A DNA stretch of 64,000 bases, from positions 930,001 through 994,000 of the forward strand of contig CBDFNJ010000002.1 of NCBI GenBank assembly GCA_965250115.1, given 5' to 3'. Under the pieces are notes generated by a model. That model made no database searches. It worked only from the letters and a program-made list of their open reading frames with translations, and was not told the DNA's origin. The DNA comes from CBDFHB01 sp965250115. GTDB taxonomy: Bacteria > Acidobacteriota > Vicinamibacteria > Marinacidobacterales > SMYC01. How positions within the stretch are numbered: position 1 is the stretch's first letter; the number at the start of each line of letters is the position of its first letter. Made by a program: the position numbers and the translations under genes. Shown in pieces: positions 35,529 to 44,210 of the stretch.

Positions 35529-38267
35529 ATGAACTTGAAAAATCACCCTTACGCAAACTTCATCCACGAAGTGTCGAAACCTGCCCGCTACATGGGTGGA
35601 GAGCACTTCTCTGTCTCCAAGGACTGGAACGAGCTTGCGGCCACCATGGTCCTCGCCTTTCCCGAGGTCTATGACATCGGGATGAGCCATCAGGGCACCA
35701 AGATCCTCTACTCCATCATTAATAAAGAACCGGGTCTCTGCCTCGAGAGAGCTTTTTGTCCGTGGTTCGACATGGAGAAGAAGCTGCGAGAAGAGACGCT
35801 GCCGCTCGTGAGCCTCGAGACCCACCGCCCCCTTGCGGACTTCGACATCGTCGGCTTCTCCCTGCAGTACGAGCTCACGTTTACGAATGTTCTGACCATG
35901 CTGGAGCTTGGGGGAGTCCCACTCCACAATCGGGAGCGCTCTCTCGACGACCCCCTCGTGGTCGCTGGTGGGCCGGTCGCGACGCAGCCGGAGCCCATGG
36001 CGAACTTCATTGACGTGTTTCTCGTCGGGGACGGGGAGGAGCGCCTTCCGAGACTCATGCGTCACTACACGGCCCTCAAGCGCGAGGGGCAGATCGATCG
36101 CACGCAAATCCTCGTCGAGCTCGCCAAAGAGGGCGGAGTCTATTGTCCCGAGCTCTACGAACGGGACCTGTGCCCCCGCTCGGGGTTGGTTCACGTTGCG
36201 AAGCCGCGTTACGAGGGCGTGCCGGAGCGCGTCGAGCGCGCCTACCTCGACGACATCAATCGCTATCCTTATCCCGACGACTCGCCCGTTCCCGTGGCGG
36301 AGGCGATCTTCGACCGAATGGCCATCGAGATCGCCCGCGGCTGCACCGAAGGATGTCGTTTTTGTCAGGCGGGGATGATTTACCGGCCGGTTCGCGAGCG
36401 TGATCCCGAGCAGGTCGTCGACACACTTGTCTCGGCTCTGGAGAAGGGCGGCTACGATGAAGGCGCGCTTACCTCGCTTTCGACTGCCGATTATTCCTGT
36501 ATCTCGCCCCTGGTGAAGCAGGTGATGAAGCGCTTGCGTCCCAAGAAGGTCGCACTCGGGATCTCGAGTCTGAGGGCCTATGGATTGGACGAGGACCTGC
36601 TGGACGATATCGCGAGCGTCAAGGCGACGGGGCTCACTTTCGCTCCGGAAGCCGGCACTCAGAGGATGCGCGACGTCGTCAACAAGAACATCACCGAAGA
36701 CGACATTTTTACGACTTGCCACCGGGTGTTCTCGCGCGGCTGGAGCAAGATCAAGCTCTACTTCATGATCGGCCTGCCTACGGAAGAAGACGCCGACGTC
36801 ATGGGCATCGCGAAGATGGGGAGCGAGGCGCGGGAGATCGGGCGCGAGTACCACAAGAAGAAAGTCAATGTTACGGTTTCGGTCTCTAGTCACATTCCCA
36901 AGCCGCACACGCCCTTTCAGTGGTGTGCACAGGATTCCATGGAGGAGACCGAGCGCAAGCAATTCATCCTGCGTGCCGAGGCGAAGCGCTGTGGATTCAA
37001 GCTGCGGACGCACGATCAGAGGGTCAGCCACCTGGAAGGTCTGATTGCACGTGGTGACGTGCGGACCGGCGTGTGGATCGAGCGAGCCTGGCGAGAGGGT
37101 GCTCGCTTCGATGCATGGGACGAGCATCTTCGTTGGGATGTCTGGCTCGAGACACTGGAGTCTTGGGAGCGGGAACTCGGCGTTTCTCGTGACACTTTCC
37201 TCGGGACCATTCCGATCGACGGTCGGCTGCCCTGGGATCACATCGACGTGGGACTTGCAGACGGCTTTCTTGCCAGGGAGTACCGGCGCGCGCTGAAGGG
37301 ACGTTTCTCGCCGCCTTGCGGCAAACCCGTCGAAGCCAAAGTCCATCACACGAACCTCGAAGACGCGCATGCCGACGAGCGGAAGCTCGTGTGCTATCAC
37401 TGCGGCGTGGCTTGCGACATGACCGAGATGCGCGACGAGCGGATCTTCTTTCTGGACAAGATGGGCGCCAAGGAGCCACCGAAACCGCAAATCGGACCAA
37501 ACCCCAACCTGAACGCTCGTGAGCGCGTCGAGCGGGGTCTGGCGCCGCACGACTTCGAGCAGGGAAGGCCGCATCGGTACCGGCTTCGCTACAGCAAGAC
37601 GGGCTCCATGAGTCTTCGCGGCCACCTGGACATGATTCGTATTCTTCCTCGAGTGTTTCGGCGGGCGGGACTCGCGCTGTACTACACGGAGGGCTTTTCC
37701 CCGAGACCGCAGCTTACCTTCGGCCCCGCTTTGGCGCTCGGCATGCATTCTCTCGCGGAGCTCGTCGACTTCTACTTGACGCAAGACGTCGAGGAGGTTC
37801 GATTACTCGATGCGCTTTCGCGGGCGAGTGAGGAAGGGCTCGACTTCGTCGAGGTCCGCTGCCTGCCGGAGTCCGAGCCAGGTCTTACGAAGCGCATCGA
37901 TGCGATCGAGTACCAGGTCTCGCTGCCGGAAGACCGAGGTGGCGCCTACCGCGCGCGGCTCAAGAGGTTCGAGGCTTCGGACGAGTGCCTCGTCACCGTA
38001 ACGCGCAAGCACAAGAGTCGAACCTTGGACGCAAAACCCATCGTCCTGACCGCCGAGCTTGACTCTCCCTCCACGCTCACGCTGCGCGTGACGGATTCGA
38101 GCGGCACGGCATCCCTCCGCCCAGCCGAGCTCGTGAAGACGATCCTGGGTCTCGATCTGCCGCCTCAGGCGTTTCTCAGGACCCTCGTTCTGTCCAAAGA
38201 CGGTCGGGATCCGATGGAGCTCACGAGCTCGCGCGGGGCCGAGCTTCTCGGTACGAGCTCTCTGTAG
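35529..38267 (+). CDS. radical SAM protein with B12-binding-like domain and DUF2344 (TIGR03960/TIGR03936 type)
   Basis: 912 residues from the ATG at 35529; a GTG at 35493 is an alternative, but family members start close to KPARYMGGEHF. N-terminal Rossmann-like (B12-binding-like) domain to about 220 (VVAGGPVATQPEPMANFIDV). Radical SAM core with the cluster motif ARGCTEGCRFCQAGM (C-x3-C-x2-C), then LTFAPEAGTQRMRDVVNKNI and KLYFMIGLPTEEDAD. A zinc-like CYHCGVAC motif precedes the C-terminal DUF2344 domain (RYRLRYSKTGSMSLRGHLDM, YYTEGFSPRPQLTFGPAL). The two domains are often separate genes in other bacteria, next to rplU/rpmA or ribonuclease G, so a role in RNA or ribosome maturation is supposed but not established. 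Confidence 0.88.
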   Translation: MNLKNHPYANFIHEVSKPARYMGGEHFSVSKDWNELAATMVLAFPEVYDIGMSHQGTKILYSIINKEPGLCLERAFCPWFDMEKKLREETLPLVSLETHRPLADFDIVGFSLQYELTFTNVLTMLELGGVPLHNRERSLDDPLVVAGGPVATQPEPMANFIDVFLVGDGEERLPRLMRHYTALKREGQIDRTQILVELAKEGGVYCPELYERDLCPRSGLVHVAKPRYEGVPERVERAYLDDINRYPYPDDSPVPVAEAIFDRMAIEIARGCTEGCRFCQAGMIYRPVRERDPEQVVDTLVSALEKGGYDEGALTSLSTADYSCISPLVKQVMKRLRPKKVALGISSLRAYGLDEDLLDDIASVKATGLTFAPEAGTQRMRDVVNKNITEDDIFTTCHRVFSRGWSKIKLYFMIGLPTEEDADVMGIAKMGSEAREIGREYHKKKVNVTVSVSSHIPKPHTPFQWCAQDSMEETERKQFILRAEAKRCGFKLRTHDQRVSHLEGLIARGDVRTGVWIERAWREGARFDAWDEHLRWDVWLETLESWERELGVSRDTFLGTIPIDGRLPWDHIDVGLADGFLAREYRRALKGRFSPPCGKPVEAKVHHTNLEDAHADERKLVCYHCGVACDMTEMRDERIFFLDKMGAKEPPKPQIGPNPNLNARERVERGLAPHDFEQGRPHRYRLRYSKTGSMSLRGHLDMIRILPRVFRRAGLALYYTEGFSPRPQLTFGPALALGMHSLAELVDFYLTQDVEEVRLLDALSRASEEGLDFVEVRCLPESEPGLTKRIDAIEYQVSLPEDRGGAYRARLKRFEASDECLVTVTRKHKSRTLDAKPIVLTAELDSPSTLTLRVTDSSGTASLRPAELVKTILGLDLPPQAFLRTLVLSKDGRDPMELTSSRGAELLGTSSL

Positions 38268-38286
38268 CGAAAGCCTCGAGGCTTCC

Positions 38287-38742
38287 CTAGGGCACACCGA
38301 GGTCGCGGGTTTGTTCACCGCTCCCGCTCAAGTCGTACTGAAGTTGCTCGATCACGATCCCGTCAGCCGCGGGTGGGCGGAGCTCGGTAAAGGTAAACGT
38401 CATCTCCTCGACTTCGATCGTCACCTCACCTTCGGGGGGCATCTGGAGCTCCCTCTCATGAACGTCGAGCGCAGTCTGCACTGTGACGACGACAGTGGCG
38501 AAGCCTGCCGCGACGCACTCGACATCCGCGGGGCAGCGGGAGTCACTGGTGACGAGGTTGAAACGCAATAGCGGGACCGCGGTCTCGGTGACGACACCCA
38601 CCGTGTCTCCGACCCGCAAGCCGAACAGGTCACCCTCATTGACGAAGTAATCGGCGTCTGGAGCGCTCACGTTGTTGCTCGGGGTGCATGCCACGAGAAG
38701 AGCGACGTAGGTGACGAGGATTCCGGTTGACTTGAACGGCAC
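38287..38742 (-). CDS. small lipoprotein of unknown function
   Basis: 151 residues from a GTG at 38742 with a strong ribosome site (AAAGGAGAAGGAC). The leader TGILVTYVALLVAC ends in a lipobox, giving an acylated Cys near residue 18. The mature part is a single beta-rich domain (GLRVGDTVGVVTETAVPLLR, CPADVECVAAGFATVVVTVQ, EVEEMTFTFTELRPPAADG). The CPADVEC pair may form a disulfide. No family recognised by name. Similar short lipoproteins occur in Acidobacteria and Gammaproteobacteria. The gene ends next to the radical SAM stop, transcribed against it. Confidence 0.7.
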   Translation of the reverse strand: MPFKSTGILVTYVALLVACTPSNNVSAPDADYFVNEGDLFGLRVGDTVGVVTETAVPLLRFNLVTSDSRCPADVECVAAGFATVVVTVQTALDVHERELQMPPEGEVTIEVEEMTFTFTELRPPAADGIVIEQLQYDLSGSGEQTRDLGVP

Positions 38743-38813
38743 GTCCTTCTCCTTTGCACCGATGCTAGTACGAATCGGAAGGCTTGGCAAACTAATTTAG
38801 TGTAAGAGAATTC

Positions 38814-38829
38814 TGGCACACGGGTTGCA
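38814..38829 (+). promoter_or_regulatory. sigma-54 type promoter
   Basis: TGGCACACGGGTTGCA matches the -24/-12 consensus TGGCACG-N4-TTGCA at all but one position, with exact spacing of the GG and GC. It is the best such match I noticed. It points rightward, away from the lipoprotein gene, into a stretch without a clear gene. Activation would need RpoN and an enhancer-binding protein, neither of which is in the window. Confidence 0.6.
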
Positions 38830-38840
38830 ATCACAACCGA

Positions 38841-39007
38841 ATAGCAGCTCGGAACTCTTCCGATCTAGTGAAAGCTGTTCCGCTCTGGAACGATTCGATT
38901 CAGAGTGGAACAGATCAGAGCTGGGGGGATAGCGGTTCACTCGATTATGACGAGTCACGGGTCACGGAAAGGGTCGAAAGCGGTGCGCCGGCACCCGCGC
39001 CGTTTTT
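38841..39007 (+). ncRNA. candidate sigma-54-dependent small RNA
   Basis: Inferred transcript of about 165 bases from roughly 12 bases after the -12 element to the U-run at 39003-39007. It contains a strong inverted repeat (CTGTTCCGCTCT at 38875-38886 with AGAGTGGAACAG at 38902-38913, one mismatch) and ends in a terminator-like hairpin. A GTG-started frame of 63 codons overlaps it (38868-39059) but runs past the terminator and has no recognisable product. Evidence is from sequence signals only. Confidence 0.4.
38981..39007 (+). terminator. intrinsic terminator-like hairpin
   Basis: CGGTGCG pairs with CGCGCCG (one G-U pair) across the loop CCGGCACC and is followed at once by TTTTT. Good stem and U-run for rho-independent termination of the transcript from the sigma-54 promoter. 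Confidence 0.5.
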
Positions 39008-39024
39008 GGCCTTTTTAGTGAAAT

Positions 39025-39070
39025 GTGCCGGGGGGTTCAACTTGGGAGCGACGCCATGAACCCCCGGCAC
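39025..39070. repeat. inverted repeat, possible remnant end of an unknown mobile element
   Basis: GTGCCGGGGGGTTCA (39025-39039) and TGAACCCCCGGCAC (39057-39070) are inverted with one extra G. A second palindrome, CCCCCGGCTCTGCCGGGG, follows at about 39108-39125. Such structures with an immediately following strong ribosome site and GTG start are typical of IS ends. No transposase survives because ISL3 copy C cuts in at 39227. Confidence 0.4.
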
Positions 39071-39166
39071 ACCTTGCCGAGCTTGCCCTGTAATTCATTG
39101 AGGTAAACCCCCGGCTCTGCCGGGGTGACTCCCAGAGGTTTGACAGTGTAAGGAAGTAGGAAAGAA

Positions 39167-39207
39167 AGTCCTCCTTGGAAAGCGCGAACTTCCAAACAAG
39201 GAGGACT
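39167..39207 (+). promoter_or_regulatory. hairpin that hides a ribosome binding site
   Basis: AGTCCTCCTTG (39167-39177) is perfectly complementary to CAAGGAGGACT (39197-39207), which contains the ribosome site AAGGAGG of a frame starting GTG at 39214 (VKEYR...). That frame is cut four codons later by the mobile element at 39227. In RNA the stem would mask the ribosome site. This is a known way for transposase genes to avoid read-in translation. Confidence 0.45.
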
Positions 39208-39226
39208 ACCAAGGTGAAAGAATACA

Positions 39227-39805
39227 GGGTCTACGCGGATTCGTGTGGGTAAGTCCTGACGGAAAAACAGTGTAACTCATTGTGTGAAAAAGGTATCGAG
39301 TACTTCATCAGGTTCTGAAAAGTGGTCCATTTTTAGGATAGGCTAACCGAGTGAAAAATTCCCAGTCGATCCGCTCGCTGTTTGCGCTGCCAGGTTTCGT
39401 GGTGTGCCGGATTGAAGGGTCTATTCGGTGACCGATACGCCCGCGTCATCCAGCTCAAGAGGCGAAAAAAACAGCTGTGTGCTCTTACTGTGGGCAACGG
39501 TGCCGGGGGCGCTATGACAAGCAAGTGTGCCTGGTCCGCGACCTGTCGTTGGCAGGCTGGCGAACAACTCCCGCTACACCTAGCGTTTTGCGACGCATGT
39601 GGGCAAGCTGTGCCGGACAAGGCGGTGGCCGAGATGGAACGTCTGCGCCTCCTAGTTGAAGGGGTCAACAACAAAATCCGTGTGCTGCAACGACGCGCCT
39701 ACGGCTATCGCGACGAGGAATATCTCAAGCTGAAGATCGTGGCGGCATTCCTTCCGCCATTACCCAGAAATGCCGTCTTCAACCCACACGAATCCGCGTA
39801 GACCC
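39227..39805 (+). mobile_element. short ISL3-family derivative, copy C (extra internal deletion)
   Basis: 579 bases with both terminal repeats. Relative to copy A it has lost a further 82 bases between two GGCTGGCG repeats, leaving one of them (about 39555-39562). The 8 bases on its left are AGAATACA and those on its right CACTTTGC, so there is no target duplication. The right side is interior sequence of a long copy. Copy C therefore inserted into a long copy whose left part was later lost. Confidence 0.88.
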
Positions 39806-40245
39806 CACTTTGCTTTCCCGGCGGGAGAACCTGAGCCTAGACGGTCGCCGCGCACTCAAAAAGTTGCTCCAGGCCAACCGGCGCCTGAACACCGCCTTTA
39901 TTTTGAAGGAGGCCTTCGGGCAACTCTGGGATTACCGCACCGAACGCGGCGCTCGCGCCTTTTTCACTCGTTGGAAAGACAGCCTCAAATGGCAACGCCT
40001 GCATCTGTACCAGAAGTTCGCCGGTATGATTGAGTCCCATTGGGATGGTATCGCCTCCTACTGTCATCCGGAGAACAAAGTCAGTCTCGGCCTAGTTGAA
40101 GGGGTCAACAACAAAATCCGTGTTCTGCAACGACGCGCCTACGGCTATCGCGACGAGGAATATCTCAAGCTGAAGATCGTGGCGGCTTTCCTTCCGCCAT
40201 TACCCAGAAATGCAGTTTTCAACCCACACGAATCCGCGTAGACCC
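39806..40245 (+). mobile_element. 3' fragment of a long ISL3-family copy
   Basis: Identical in kind to the last 440 bases of copy D, from CACTTTGCTTTCCCGG to the right terminal repeat. It encodes the last 143 residues of the transposase (LSRRENLSLDGRR onwards) without a start. It ends four bases beyond the stop codon of the minus-strand lipoprotein gene. The 8 bases after it (GCGCTATT) have no partner on the left, consistent with loss of the left half. Confidence 0.88.
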
Positions 40246-40248
40246 GCG

Positions 40249-41265
40249 CTATTTAACCGCTTGCCAGTCGCCCGAGACCGAGAATCCGTCAGCGGTACCG
40301 CTATAAGTACCTCCCATCCACTCGCCGCTGGGATGGTACAGGCCTTTGATCGAGAGTCCTTTCCCGGACATCTCGATCGAGCCGTTTTGTGCCGTGCCGA
40401 ACAAGGAGCCGCCGGAAGAACATCCCACGGGACCCCCGCTGCTGCAGCTCAAGCTACAGCCGGCGCCCCCTTTCGAGGTCCTAATCGTGTAGGTGAAGTC
40501 CCCGACGAAGTCTTCTCTCCAGCCGATGAGATCGAAGGTCACATCCGCGGTACCGCGGCAGCCGAAATCCGAGTTTGTAAAGTTCGCGCGCCCTGCCCAA
40601 CGACCGCTGAGGAGCTCGTCCGGCCACGTAGGCGCCGTCGGCCCTAGTGACAAGGTCGAGATCGGCCAGGCACAGATGGTGCCGGCATAGGCGCTGTCGG
40701 CGGTGACCCTTCCGGCCACGGGGCAGTCCTCCCCCGGGGAAGTCGCCAGATTTCCCGAGACTTCGAGCTGTTGGTCGACGTTCTCGGCGATGAAGTACTT
40801 TCCGTTGACACTCACGTTGCCGTTCGTCGTGTACGTGGTCCCGCCTTCGTTATAGCTACAGCCCTTGTAGACTTCTTTCACTTCACTGAGCCCGACCTCG
40901 CCGATAAAAGGCAGGCTCGTCGGCAATTGCGTCATCTCCATGTATCCCCCGGCAGGACAGCTCACGCGGAAGGTTCCCGCGCTCGACCGTCTGGGGTTCT
41001 CCGAAGCGAACCCGACCGGCGGGACACCCACCGCTTGGCGGAGCGCTTGCAGCGTCAACGCCGCGAGTTGGCCGGCCACCGCCTCCGCGAACTCGGGTGT
41101 CAGAGGTGCTGCTTCGGGCGCGGGCGTGGTTTGTACCAGCTCCGGGCTCACCGACGTGGACGGTGAGTCATCGCCGCCGCAGGCGAAAATCATGACCGCC
41201 ACGAAAAGCATCGTGACGCATAGACGAAGAAGAGACGTGGGAGGTGCGATCGCGGAGTGTTCCAT
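40249..41265 (-). CDS. lipoprotein of unknown function, Gly/Ser/Cys-rich
   Basis: 338 residues from the ATG at 41265; the open frame extends upstream but has no coding character there. The leader MEHSAIAPPTSLLRLCVTML is followed by FVAVMIFAC, a lipobox-like end, giving an acylated Cys before GGDDSPST. The mature part has a proline/alanine linker, then beta-rich repeats with paired cysteines (RVSCPAGGYMEMT, CSYNEGGTTYTTNGNVSVNG, CSLSCSSGGPVGCSSGG). No known domain. It is probably outer-membrane or surface exposed. The insertion remnant touches its stop codon but leaves it intact. Confidence 0.7.
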   Translation of the reverse strand: MEHSAIAPPTSLLRLCVTMLFVAVMIFACGGDDSPSTSVSPELVQTTPAPEAAPLTPEFAEAVAGQLAALTLQALRQAVGVPPVGFASENPRRSSAGTFRVSCPAGGYMEMTQLPTSLPFIGEVGLSEVKEVYKGCSYNEGGTTYTTNGNVSVNGKYFIAENVDQQLEVSGNLATSPGEDCPVAGRVTADSAYAGTICAWPISTLSLGPTAPTWPDELLSGRWAGRANFTNSDFGCRGTADVTFDLIGWREDFVGDFTYTIRTSKGGAGCSLSCSSGGPVGCSSGGSLFGTAQNGSIEMSGKGLSIKGLYHPSGEWMGGTYSGTADGFSVSGDWQAVK

Positions 41266-41469
41266 GGCTAGACCCCTTGTTCCAGGCCGCGTGGGACGCG
41301 CCGTGAGGAAGGTGAAATGGATTGTTTGGCTTTGAATTAGTCTACCACGATCGGACGCGTTGATAAATCCTCGCCACCGCATTGGGAACAGGACAAGGGG
41401 TCGACCAAGGCGTTGTCGCGAGGTCCGCCTTTCGCGCATTCTAGACAAGATCTGAGTTATTCTCGGAGC

Positions 41470-42702
41470 ATGACGAAGCCAAGACGGGAGTTTCTGAAGA
41501 CGCTGGGTGCGCTCGCGATCGTCGAGCCGGCCCTCCGTGAACGGGAAGGGGTGGCCGCCAAACAAGTTGCTCGCGACGAAGATTTCTGGTTTGCGGTGCG
41601 GCGGGCGTACGACATCACCCCGAGCTTCATCCATCTCGAGAGTGGCTGGTATTCCGCCCTCGCGCGGGACGTCCTGAACGCGCAATTCCAGAACATGGCT
41701 CGTCTCAACGAGGTCTCGTCCTTCTATTTGCGGCGGATGCACGACGAGGAGAAGGTCGAGATCAAAAAGGCGATGGGGCGTCTCGCGGGCCTGTCGCCGG
41801 ACGAGTTCGTGATTTGCCGCAACACGACGGAGGCGCTCGATACGGTAATTCTCGGGCTCCACCTCGAGCCCGGCGATGAGATCCTATGGTGCGAGCGCGA
41901 GTACCCCAGCATGAAAGACGCGCTCGAGCAGCGCGCCGAGCGGGACGGGACCGTCAACAAAGTCATCAAGGTGCCGCTCGTCCCCGACACGGACGGCGAA
42001 GTCGTCGAGCTCTACAGAAGAGCGATTGGTCCGAGAACGAAAGCGATCCTCGTGTCCCACATGATCTATCTCACCGGTCAAGTGCTTCCGGTGCGCGACA
42101 TCTGCGACATGGCCCATGAGAGGGGAGTCGAAGTCATCGTCGACGCGGCGCACTCGTTCGCCCATCTCGACTTCGAGATTCCCGATCTCCACTGTGACTA
42201 TCTCGGGACGAGCCTTCATAAGTGGCTCGGGGCTCCGCTGGGCACAGGCTTGATGTACGTGCGCAAAGACAAGATTGCCAAAGTGTGGCCGCTCTTTGCC
42301 GATCGCATCTATCCCAAGGACGACATTCGCAAGTTCGAGCATATCGGGACGCACCCGGTGGCAGTCGAGCAGACGCTTCTGAAGGCTATCCAGTTCCACG
42401 AGAGCATCGGCGCCGAGCGCAAGGAGGAGAGACTACGCTACCTCAAGAACTACTGGGTGGAGCGAGTCGCGGATCTGCTGAAGGTCACTATCAATACACC
42501 GATGAGAGACCATCAATCCTGTGGCATCGCGAACGTCGCGATCGAAGGGATGGAGCCGAAGGCGGTTGCCGACTATTTCTATGACGAGCACCGGGTCTTC
42601 ACCGTCGTAATCGAGCAGGGCGTTCGGGTGTCGCCGAACCTATTCACGAGCCTGGACGATCTCGACGCCCTCGTGACGGCGATTCGAGAGCTTTCGGTCT
42701 AG
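41470..42702 (+). CDS. PLP-dependent aminotransferase class V (isopenicillin-N epimerase-like)
   Basis: 410 residues from the ATG at 41470. The N-terminus (MTKPRREFLKTLGALAIVEP) resembles a twin-arginine leader with RREFLK. The fold-type I core has RNTTEALDTVILGL, VIVDAAHSFAHLDFEIPDL and the PLP lysine in YLGTSLHKWLGAPLGTGLM. Overall wording is that of the isopenicillin-N epimerase/cysteine desulfurase-like group, whose members in soil bacteria are mostly uncharacterised. The exported form suggests an unusual periplasmic amino-sugar or amino-acid reaction. No pathway gene is beside it. Confidence 0.82.
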   Translation: MTKPRREFLKTLGALAIVEPALREREGVAAKQVARDEDFWFAVRRAYDITPSFIHLESGWYSALARDVLNAQFQNMARLNEVSSFYLRRMHDEEKVEIKKAMGRLAGLSPDEFVICRNTTEALDTVILGLHLEPGDEILWCEREYPSMKDALEQRAERDGTVNKVIKVPLVPDTDGEVVELYRRAIGPRTKAILVSHMIYLTGQVLPVRDICDMAHERGVEVIVDAAHSFAHLDFEIPDLHCDYLGTSLHKWLGAPLGTGLMYVRKDKIAKVWPLFADRIYPKDDIRKFEHIGTHPVAVEQTLLKAIQFHESIGAERKEERLRYLKNYWVERVADLLKVTINTPMRDHQSCGIANVAIEGMEPKAVADYFYDEHRVFTVVIEQGVRVSPNLFTSLDDLDALVTAIRELSV

Positions 42703-42711
42703 CCGCAGAAC

Positions 42712-43174
42712 CTACAGCCAGCGCCGGACCGCGTTTTTGTAGCTCAGATACTGCTCACCGAACGCGCGTTTCAGATACGCCTCCTCGCGCGCAATGACCT
42801 GCCGCGTCATGACCAGGATCGCCGGAGCGAGCAGAAAAACCACCCAGAGATTGTTCGTCCACAGACCGACGGCCAGGTGGAGCGTGCTCAGTGAAACGTA
42901 GAGCGGGTTTGCGGGTGAAGCGGTACGGACCGCTCCGCACGATCCGGGAGCTCGGTTGATCGGGCCGGATCGTCGTTTTGTGTCGCGTGAGCTCGCGAAA
43001 CCCCGCGAACGCGATCGCGAATCCCACGACGACGAAAGCGATGCCGAATGGCGCCGCAAGCCCCTGCGGAACGACGGCGATAGGCCACACGCGCTGAAGC
43101 GTGAGACCCAGGATGATGAAACCGACGTAGATGAAAGGTGGCGGAAACCGGACGCCGGGATGATCCTGGCTCAT
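42712..43174 (-). pseudogene. second ICMT-like membrane methyltransferase, frameshifted
   Basis: Minus-strand gene starting at ATG 43174: two membrane spans (PPFIYVGFIILGLTLQ, IAFVVVGFAIAFAGFREL), then GPYRFTR, after which the frame is lost. The continuation NPLYVSLSTLHLAVGLWTNN and REEAYLKRAFGEQYLSYKN is in another frame down to 42712. The consensus GPYRFTRNPLYVS would need one A fewer in the AAA run at 42908-42910. A one-base insertion therefore splits it. Family members methylate isoprenoid or lipid substrates. Convergent with the aminotransferase gene. Confidence 0.8.
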
Positions 43175-43436
43175 GCCCTACTCATAACACAGCGTGGGAC
43201 AATTGGCGCAGGTACTGTCAAGTTGGTGTCCGATCTGCGAGGTTTGACCTCAATATGGGGTCGCACGAACATGGAGCTCTCACGCTGTTTTTGTCCACTC
43301 GGCCTGGCCCATTTCGCTCATCTAAAATGGCCCACCTTAAGTTATTGATTCTTAAAGAACGAACGTAACAAAGTCCCTTTCCCTTATCCTGCGGCCGGAA
43401 CGAACGTGCAGGCCGCCCCGAGTGAAAACACAGCTC

Positions 43437-44210
43437 TCATGCCTTTGGAACCGCGTTCTTGCTGCGGACGGTGCGGCGGAAGCGGTAGGACTCGGAGCCG
43501 GTCTCGAGGATGTGCGCCTGGTCCGTGACACGATCGAGCAGCGCCTTGCAGAGTCGGGCGTTGGTGAACACCTGAGTCCATTCGGAGAACGGGAGATTCG
43601 TCGTGATCACGAGCGCGGCGGTCTCGCTGCGCTCCGAGATCACCTGGAACAACAGCTCGGCGCCGACATCGGCGAGGGGCACGTAGCCGAGCTCATCGAT
43701 GCACAGCAGCTCGAAGCGGGCGTAGCGGCGGATGATGCGGGACAGCTCGTGTTCCTGTCGCGCCTCGACGAGCTCGTTGACGAGTTTCGATGCGGTGGTG
43801 AAGCGGACGCGGCGACGTTGTTGGCATGCGGCCACACACAACGCGCTCGCCAGGTGGGTCTTACCCGTCCCCGCGTCGCCGAGGAAGATGACCGGCTGCG
43901 CTCGGTCGATGTAGTGACCCTCCGCGAGCTCTTTTATCCGGCGGCCCGAGACCTTGGGCGACTGTGAGAAGTCGAACTCGTCAACGGTCTTCGTCCGCGG
44001 TAGCTGTGCTTCTTTCAATCGTCTCTGAACCGCTCGGTGTTCGCGTTCCTCGACCTCGGCGCTGAGCAGGACGTCGAGATACCGGACGTGGCTTTGCTTG
44101 TCGTACCATGCTTGCTCCGCCAGCTTCTGGAACTGGCTCGCCACGGTCGGCATGCGCAGCGTCTTGCAATGCTGACGGATGGTGCCGAGCTCGACGCTTC
44201 GCCCGCTCAC
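43437..44210 (-). CDS. istB: IS21-family helper ATPase (IstB)
   Basis: 257 residues. AAA+ domain: Walker A FLGDAGTGKTHLASAL, Walker B ELLCIDELGYVPL, sensor ALVITTNLPFSEW. The N-terminal HCKTLRMPTVASQFQKLAEQ is the usual helical part of IstB. It stimulates IstA at target capture. The start codon overlaps the IstA stop by four bases on the minus strand, the normal IS21 arrangement. It is the only complete gene of this remnant. Confidence 0.9.
   Translation of the reverse strand: MSGRSVELGTIRQHCKTLRMPTVASQFQKLAEQAWYDKQSHVRYLDVLLSAEVEEREHRAVQRRLKEAQLPRTKTVDEFDFSQSPKVSGRRIKELAEGHYIDRAQPVIFLGDAGTGKTHLASALCVAACQQRRRVRFTTASKLVNELVEARQEHELSRIIRRYARFELLCIDELGYVPLADVGAELLFQVISERSETAALVITTNLPFSEWTQVFTNARLCKALLDRVTDQAHILETGSESYRFRRTVRSKNAVPKA

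Noticed and set aside
35496..37784. 762-codon minus-strand frame opposite the radical SAM gene
   Set aside because: Antisense shadow; the radical SAM cluster motif and DUF2344 domain on the plus strand are decisive.
38855..38866. CTCTTCCGATCT, identical to the end of a common Illumina adapter
   Set aside because: Only 12 bases match and the flanks (GGAA before, AGTG after) do not continue the adapter. Probably chance, though a chimeric join here would undermine the small-RNA proposal.
43200..43436. Complete left end of the IS21 element
   Set aside because: A TGT start at about 43217 is suggestive, but with the right end missing no inverted repeat can be confirmed.
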